Source of the DNA: Chamaelirium japonicum
Lineage: Eukaryota > Streptophyta > Magnoliopsida > Liliales > Melanthiaceae
Length of the DNA: 64,000 bases
Reading direction: 5' to 3'
Assembly (NCBI GenBank): GCA_947650365.1
Contig: OX393553.1
Coordinates: 71,350,485-71,414,484 of the forward strand
The position numbers were made by a program, and so were the translations under genes. The notes below the pieces were generated by a model that saw only the letters and a program-made list of their open reading frames with translations, made no database searches and had not been told where the DNA came from. Of the stretch, positions 58,467 to 64,000 are shown piece by piece (within the stretch, counting starts at the first letter, position 1; every line of letters begins with the position of its first letter).

Positions 58467-61100
58467 TGTACTGCCGACAACTCGCGAGAAGAAACTCCGA
58501 AACTCTGCTCCTCGGCCTTAAGCTCGGGCGAGAAGCCTCAGAGTAGGTAGGCAAAACCTTCCCTTCCACTGTGGTCACCCCAGGAGCTGCTTTCACCAAC
58601 GAGGCTGGCAAAACTGGGGAAACCACCGCCACAGTTGCAACAACTGTATCCTCCAACAAGCTTGAGAGCACGGCAACCGAGGAACGTCGCTTGTCGACAC
58701 TCGAAACTTCGGCCTCCTCATGAAAAGACAAAGCATCAACGTCGATGCCGTCCAGATCAATGTCGCCACTAGGGAAGTTCTCCTTGCAAACCCTGAGGAG
58801 GTCCAGATCATCCGGAGGAATGTCAAGCCCACACTTCCCAGGCACTTCCTGTGCGGCCCCAGTAGCCGAATGTCCGTGAGATGCTTTCGAAGAATTCACC
58901 TCGCATTCCACCACTACAACGGAATCTGCCCAAAAAAAATACACTACTCAGTACGATGGAACCTCCTAAACACAGAAAGGAAGCAAAACAAGGAGAACTC
59001 CATACCTGCAAGATCGGACGAAGCCGCCCAGACGGAGGGATCACCTCGTCTCTTAGAAGGTCGGGATCCTCGGCATCCTCCATCGGACAAGGGACCCTCA
59101 AAGTCATCCCGCCGGGAATGCACACCTTTCGTCTTTTGGGCGGGGCACCCTCAATAGCGGTCTTCGAAAGAGAGGATGGCCCGGGGGCATTAGCAAGGTC
59201 GGCGTCCAATACAGGAACCAAAGAAGGAACCCGGCGGGCACTGGAAAGACGGCTGCAACTCTTCTGGGTCCTCTGAATCCCCAATTGGAGGTGACGATCT
59301 TCCACTCCTGCCGAAGGGTCAAAATGGAAATTTTTAAACTCACTGTTTGCTAGAACGTCAACCGGGAGACTCGCAAGCAAGGGGGATACTCGCTCATCAA
59401 TCCACTTGCAATAGCCTGGAGTGACGGCATCCCGGAACCCCGACTTAGTCCCAGGGAAGAAATTGCCACCAGTCAGTTGAGAATAAAGAGAGGCCCAGAG
59501 GCGGTAACCTTCCTGTGGACTGATGCGCCCCTGCAACCGCTGAGGCATACCAGGAACTTCCTGCCGGAAACCTTGCTGACGAGCGAAGCAGTGAGGGGAG
59601 TACTGCTCTACTTCCACTACATCCCCCCTGCGCCAAACCATGTAGCCAGGGTGGTAGCTGACCATATTCCAATACAAGTTGTCTGAGAGCTCCTCGTTGT
59701 CGTGGACCATCGACCTCTCCAAAGATAGCACCGAGTGCTCTGATAAAAACTCGAAGTCGACGCCTCCCATCCTCCGCAAAAGAGTACGAGCATACTCCCT
59801 CGGGCGCTCCCAGCTGATGAAAGCATTTAAGATCCCTCCTATACCCGGCAGGAACGGCAGGTCGGCCGGATGCCTGCGTCTAGCAAAGATTCCTTTCGAG
59901 AAGTGAAGAGCCATCCAGCCGTACAAGTAGTGTAGAGGTCCAAAGGCGTTAGACCGGCCAAGCTCCCCTTTGGGATTGTCCGAGCTGGACAAGCTCTAGT
60001 AAGTCCCACTGAGCCCCTGGTACAAGGCGCATAAGATCGCTGGGGCTAAATTGAAAAGCTCCCCCCTTGCCATCCAGGAGGCTGCAAGAAAGGTCCCCGA
60101 ACGGATAACCTCGCCGGGACAGGGAAGCACGAACCGAAAAAGAAAGACGACTAGCCCGACGGCTCGGTAAACCGCCCGCCACTCCTCGCTGTCACGCCTC
60201 AGACCAAGGATCTCCCAGGGGTACTGTTTCCCCTCCATTGAGTGCCTCACTCGGGCCAAAGACTCAATAGGCCTCATGAAAGAACGCAGGGGGGGCCTCT
60301 TCATCTGGGCAACCTTCCACATTGGGTGAGCTGAAGGTGCCGGGGACCTGTACTCGCCTCTGAACCAGAAGTCAACCCAGAAAGAAGGACGGACTCGGTC
60401 TGACTGATCCCGCGCTGCAATGACGGCATAGGCCTTGAACAGAAGAAGGCAGGAGCTCAGGGCAAAGCTGCTATCCAGTAAATCCTTTAAAGCTGACACC
60501 TCCTCTTGGTAGTAATTCTGCACTTCAGGGCATCCGGAAATAATGTGTACGTCACGGAGGGAAATCCCTATCTCTCCCACTCCAGTAAGAAAAGTGTTGG
60601 TGGCCGGGCACCAGAGTTCACAAAGAGCGTGATACATCCCCTCAGGACGGCTATATTCTCGACGAGTCAGCGCTAGGAACTTGGCCAACGGATTCATCTC
60701 AGAGTCTGCCCCAAAGACATCGGAGAGCTCGCTCATCCATTCACGAAAACCGCAGAGATATTGGACGTCCCCCTGAGACCAGGAGTCGGTACCCCATCGG
60801 GTCAAGCGGGAGCAGATCTTCGAAGCAACTACCGGGGTGGGCACGAAATCTTCATCGCAGTGGTGAAAAGGTGTACTCAAGCTTGGACGAAAGAGCTTCA
60901 TGGAGATCGCCTCATCGGTATAGACTTTCTCACTCAGCTTCGGCGTCCCGCAGGCTGCATCAGCGACTCCATCTTCTATGACGCGCTCGTGGATGAAAAT
61001 CCGGAGCAATGATAGAAGATCTTCTCTCCTCGAGTTGCGATGACGGTACACCCGAGTAAGGGGGAAGCGAAGGCACCTACTCCCATTGGAGAGGTCCTCA
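58467..61100 (-). pseudogene. Plant mobile domain (PMD) ORF, antisense passenger of a Tat-like element
   Basis: An open frame from about 61100 down to 59006 encodes a protein of the plant mobile domain (aminotransferase-like, MAIN/MAIL) type. PMD-like blocks are MYHALCELWCPATNTFLTG, VGEIGISLRDVHIISGCPE, WEILGLRRDSEEWRAVYRAV, VFLFRFVLPCPGEVI and LAPAILCALYQGL. An in-frame TAG at 59996-59998 interrupts it after GLSGTY. The frame then resumes as SLSSSDNPKGELG and GPLHYLYGWMALHFSKG. A donor CAG/GTATGG follows at 59006 and an acceptor GGGCAG at 58926, but the spliced phase gives an early stop although a long open frame (ending in the CACTA end) lies there. No ATG was found at the start, so an upstream exon is likely. 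It is antisense to the LTR at 62487. Confidence 0.7.
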
Positions 61101-62470
61101 GCTATTCACCCCGGCGAAGTCTAGCTCTCGAAAACTCGAATCCTGAAGAGCCACGAAAAGAAGCAAGTCAAGACAAGCAGGGGGCAAAAAAAAAAAGGGG
61201 GTTTCACAATTAAAACCCGAGGGGCCCATAGCCCCCTATCTAAAGAACCGCCCGACTCAAGGTTACGCCGCCACTACGCCTTGGCCTTCGCGCCGCACTC
61301 CCAGGGTCCGCGCACCGCCCGTACCGGCCAACTACCCCTCCGCCGTATGACGATCGCGCACTACCCGCGACGATACCGCCTGGGCCTACTACCTACCACC
61401 ACTCACCCATATTGGACCCCACATCGCTGGCACAAGGTAGCCGGCTGTCGCCCGGAACTTCCACTTGCACTGAGCCCACAGCCACCACTACAGCTACTCC
61501 GCACACTCGGAGGTACAGTAAAAGGAAAACAGAAAACAAAAAAAAAGGAGCAGCAGGGGGGGGGCCGTGGCTCCCTCTCCCCAATCAGCGCCCGTGCCAA
61601 AGAAGAGAAGAGGGGGGGCCCGCAGCCCCCTCTCCCCTCAATGAGGACCAGACAGCAAGGGGAGGGGGGGCCGCTGCCTTTCTTCTCCGATCCAGTCGGG
61701 GCCGAGCCCGACCAAGCCACCACCCCGCACCCCTATTCCGACCCGATCGGAGCCGGCCCCCCGCGCCCGACTCCGACACGGCCGACCCCCTTGCCCGACT
61801 CACGCGTGCTGTAGCCCCCACGTCACTGCCCCATGCCTCCTCCGGCCTCGCGTGCTGCAGCCCCCGCACCACCGCCCTGCACCGCCTCCGGCCTCGCGCG
61901 CTGTAGCCCCCACGTCGCCGCCCTGCGTCCCCTCCGGCCCTACGCGCTGTAGCCCCCATGCCGCCACCCTGCACCGCCTTCGGCCCCGTGCGTTGCAGCC
62001 CCCGCGCCGCAGCCCCTGCATCGCCGTCGCCCGCGCCGCCTCTGCTCCCGCAGTCCAGAACCAGAAACAAAAAAAGAAAAGAAGAAGAAGAAGAAGAAGA
62101 AAGAGGAAGAGAGAGACGGTGAAGGTGATTCGCACCTCAGCCGCGCTCCTCCGTCCTCCTCGCCTCGGTCCTCGTTGCCCCGTCGTTTCGAGCCCGTCTT
62201 CGCAACAACCTTCAAGTCGCGCACCATCGTCACCGCCGCTGACGAAAGAGGTGACACCGGGAAGACGGAGCAAGTCGCGTGCAACCCCAGACAGCTCTCT
62301 TTCGACGGCGATCTCCAAAAGCCGGCAGAACCTTCGCAAGAGCAAGGCATTGGATGAAGGGGGTAGGGGTCCTTAAATAAGCCCCCAACCCCGCTTACAA
62401 AAGGAATCAAGGACAAGTGCTTTACGCTTCCTACGTGTCCAAACCCTACACGTTCTCACCAACGCACTCA
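61101..62470. other. GC-rich region between PMD ORF and LTR
   Basis: Probably the promoter and leader of the antisense PMD unit. It includes four units of about 57 bp with GCGCTGTAGCCCCCACG at 61800-62010 and an AGAAG-rich purine tract at 62070-62125. Open frames on both strands are compositional. No motif supports a protein. Confidence 0.45.
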
Positions 62471-62471
62471 T

Positions 62472-62485
62472 CCTTGAGGGGGCAC
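62472..62485 (+). other. Polypurine tract before the 3' LTR
   Basis: CCTTGAGGGGGCAC directly precedes the LTR start TGTAGACAC. It identifies the LTR at 62487 as a 3' LTR of a + strand element. Confidence 0.7.
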
Positions 62486-62486
62486 T

Positions 62487-64000
62487 TGTAGACACACAAA
62501 TTGTGTCTAACCCGAACCCGACTTGCATGCACCAATGCGGATGCAAACCCAACATACACTCGGGCCCGAACCCGAATTGCATACGCCAATTTTGAAGCAA
62601 AGCCGACACGCACTCCGACCCGGACCCAACTCGCGTGCACCAATGCGGATGCAAACCTGACACGCACTCGGACCCGGACCCAAACTCGACTCGCATGCTC
62701 CGACTCACAGGGGGACGCCGGACCCGACCCTCACCTAACAAGAGGCCAGGTGGGCCCATCCCCGAGTGGGTCCCACCCGGCCCCACTCTTAAAACCCGAG
62801 CCCCCTACCCGCGGGTAGGGGGTGCGGCCGGCCCTGCAAGGAAAAAAAAAGAAAGAAAGAAAAGAAAAGAAAAGAAGAAAAAGGAAAGAAAGACCGACAT
62901 GCGCGGGGGGAGGTTGCGCATGACGTCTACTCACACGTGGATCTGCGCCGATCCCTCGATCTGACGGACAAGAAGAACGGTCGGGTCGCCATCGATTTTA
63001 TGTGCAAGATTCAAGATAAATCCAAAAATGATTGAGCCATAATTACCCCGCCAGAAAATGAAAGCAAATACAGGTTTATTCCTCTCTTCAATTGAAGAAT
63101 AAATCTTGGGTAATTATGGGGGAGATATTAAAGGGATTTAAAATTAAACTTCCCATATCTCTCCTCTCCCCCTTTTGCCTATAAATAGAGGGGGAGGGGG
63201 AAGGCTCAAGAGGGTCGAAAAGGTGGCAAGCTGAAGACGAAGCGAGGAAGCTCTGCAGAAGAGGAGACGCGCTCTTCATCGACCCAAGGCTTCACGAGGC
63301 ACGGGCCAGCATATCCCTTCGGGACCGGCTTAGTCCATTAAAAGCCCTCATCATCGTGAAGACCCTTGCACAAGAAGATCAAGCCTTCGACTCAGTGCAC
63401 CACAAAGAAAGCTCGGAGAAGAAGAACCCTTTGACTCCGAAGACGCCAGAAGCAAAGGCCGGAGAAGAAGATCGGAGCGGCACCACCCTATCATCTCCAA
63501 GAAGCCTTCGACTCCGATCAAGCCCAAAAGCCCGGAGGAGAAGACCGAAGCGTCATCACCCGTTGCCTTCGACAAACGTCCACTCCATCCACGGAGAAGA
63601 AAGCTTAGAGAGGACTACCCGAAGCATCGCTACACCCGTCCTCTTCAAAGCAAAGCTGACATTACAACCATCGCACGGAGATCGATGCCACCCCCGCCGT
63701 CTCCAAAGGTACCCTTCGACTCCGATCACGCCAAAGAAGCCCGGGAAGAAGAAAAGTCTAGCCGATACCTAAACCGTCGAAGAAGCCAGAAGCCTTGAAG
63801 AACTAGCCACCGATGTTTGAGAAGAAGATCGAGTCGACGCCGAAGCAAAAGCCCACGTAAGAAGCCAAAGCAAAAGCCCCGGTAAAGCCCGTGCCAAAGC
63901 AATGCAAGTGCCAAAGCCAAGCGACTACGCCTGTCACGAGCGGAAGCACCGCACGTTCTAGCCGATACGATGTGAAGTCCGGAAGAATGAAAGCACCACA
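62487..64000 (+). repeat. Tat-like LTR (3' LTR), cut by window end
   Basis: Closely similar to 10021-11620. It shares the TAGACACA/TGTGTCTA palindrome (62489-62509), the 58-bp tandem units, a GAAA purine tract (shorter, about 62840-62895), TATAAATAG at 63180-63188 and the GCCAAAGC-rich part. Its start is an intact TG. The window ends about 490 bp before the expected LTR end. Confidence 0.92.

Noticed and set aside
61281-62376. Long GC-rich frames on both strands before the LTR
   Set aside because: They are compositional and overlapping, and come from tandem units and purine tracts. No family motif is present.
1-64000. tRNA, rRNA, CRISPR array or riboswitch
   Set aside because: I saw no cloverleaf, rRNA signature or regularly spaced repeat-spacer structure on reading. 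A tRNAscan/Infernal run would be needed to exclude small RNAs fully.

Overview
The window is a piece of a large, repeat-rich plant nuclear genome, almost certainly a flowering plant. The evidence is one widely spaced, intron-containing host gene, GT-AG introns of 5-8 kb, and plant-type transposons: Ty1/copia, Ty3/gypsy of the Tat kind, L1-type LINE, hAT, CACTA and PIF/Harbinger-like elements. I cannot name the species. Microbial features (operons, ribosome binding sites, CRISPR arrays) are absent.

Layout. 1-2.65 kb: low-complexity flank with a (TC)n microsatellite, then a small two-exon gene of unknown function behind a TATA box. 2.65-10 kb: decayed DNA holding a broken RNA-dependent RNA polymerase (RDR2-like) exon, an inverted-repeat element, a pair of LTR-like direct repeats and an hAT-like element. 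10.0-14.28 kb: 5' LTR and gag of a Tat/gypsy-like element whose gag frame is broken only by five stop codons.

14.38-44.64 kb: ten consecutive exons (+ strand) of a glycoside hydrolase family 47 alpha-mannosidase of the ER-degradation (EDEM, MNS4/MNS5) type. The N-terminal exons are not visible. Its introns hold a nearly intact copia element (21.07-26.26 kb, identical LTRs, TSD GATTA), a LINE split by two hAT-like elements (29.1-34.0 kb), a Tourist-like element, a non-autonomous LTR element (38.58-41.40 kb, TSD GAGTA) and a long-inverted-repeat element. The exons and all splice dinucleotides are intact.

44.65-54.31 kb: a series of unrelated minisatellites (periods about 50, 145, 97 and 200 bp) between a probable minus-strand LTR and a gypsy gag remnant. 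That gag is cut by a roughly 2-kb copia LTR with a stub of pol. 54.32-57.62 kb: about 18 copies of a 181-bp satellite. 57.6-58.47 kb: one end of a CACTA transposon, inserted into a minus-strand plant-mobile-domain (PMD) ORF (58.47-61.1 kb). This ORF sits antisense just inside the 3' LTR (62.49 kb to window end) of a second Tat-like element whose LTR matches the one at 10 kb.

The only gene likely to be functional for the host is the mannosidase, which trims N-glycans of misfolded proteins in ER-associated degradation. Most of the rest records repeated nested transposition.
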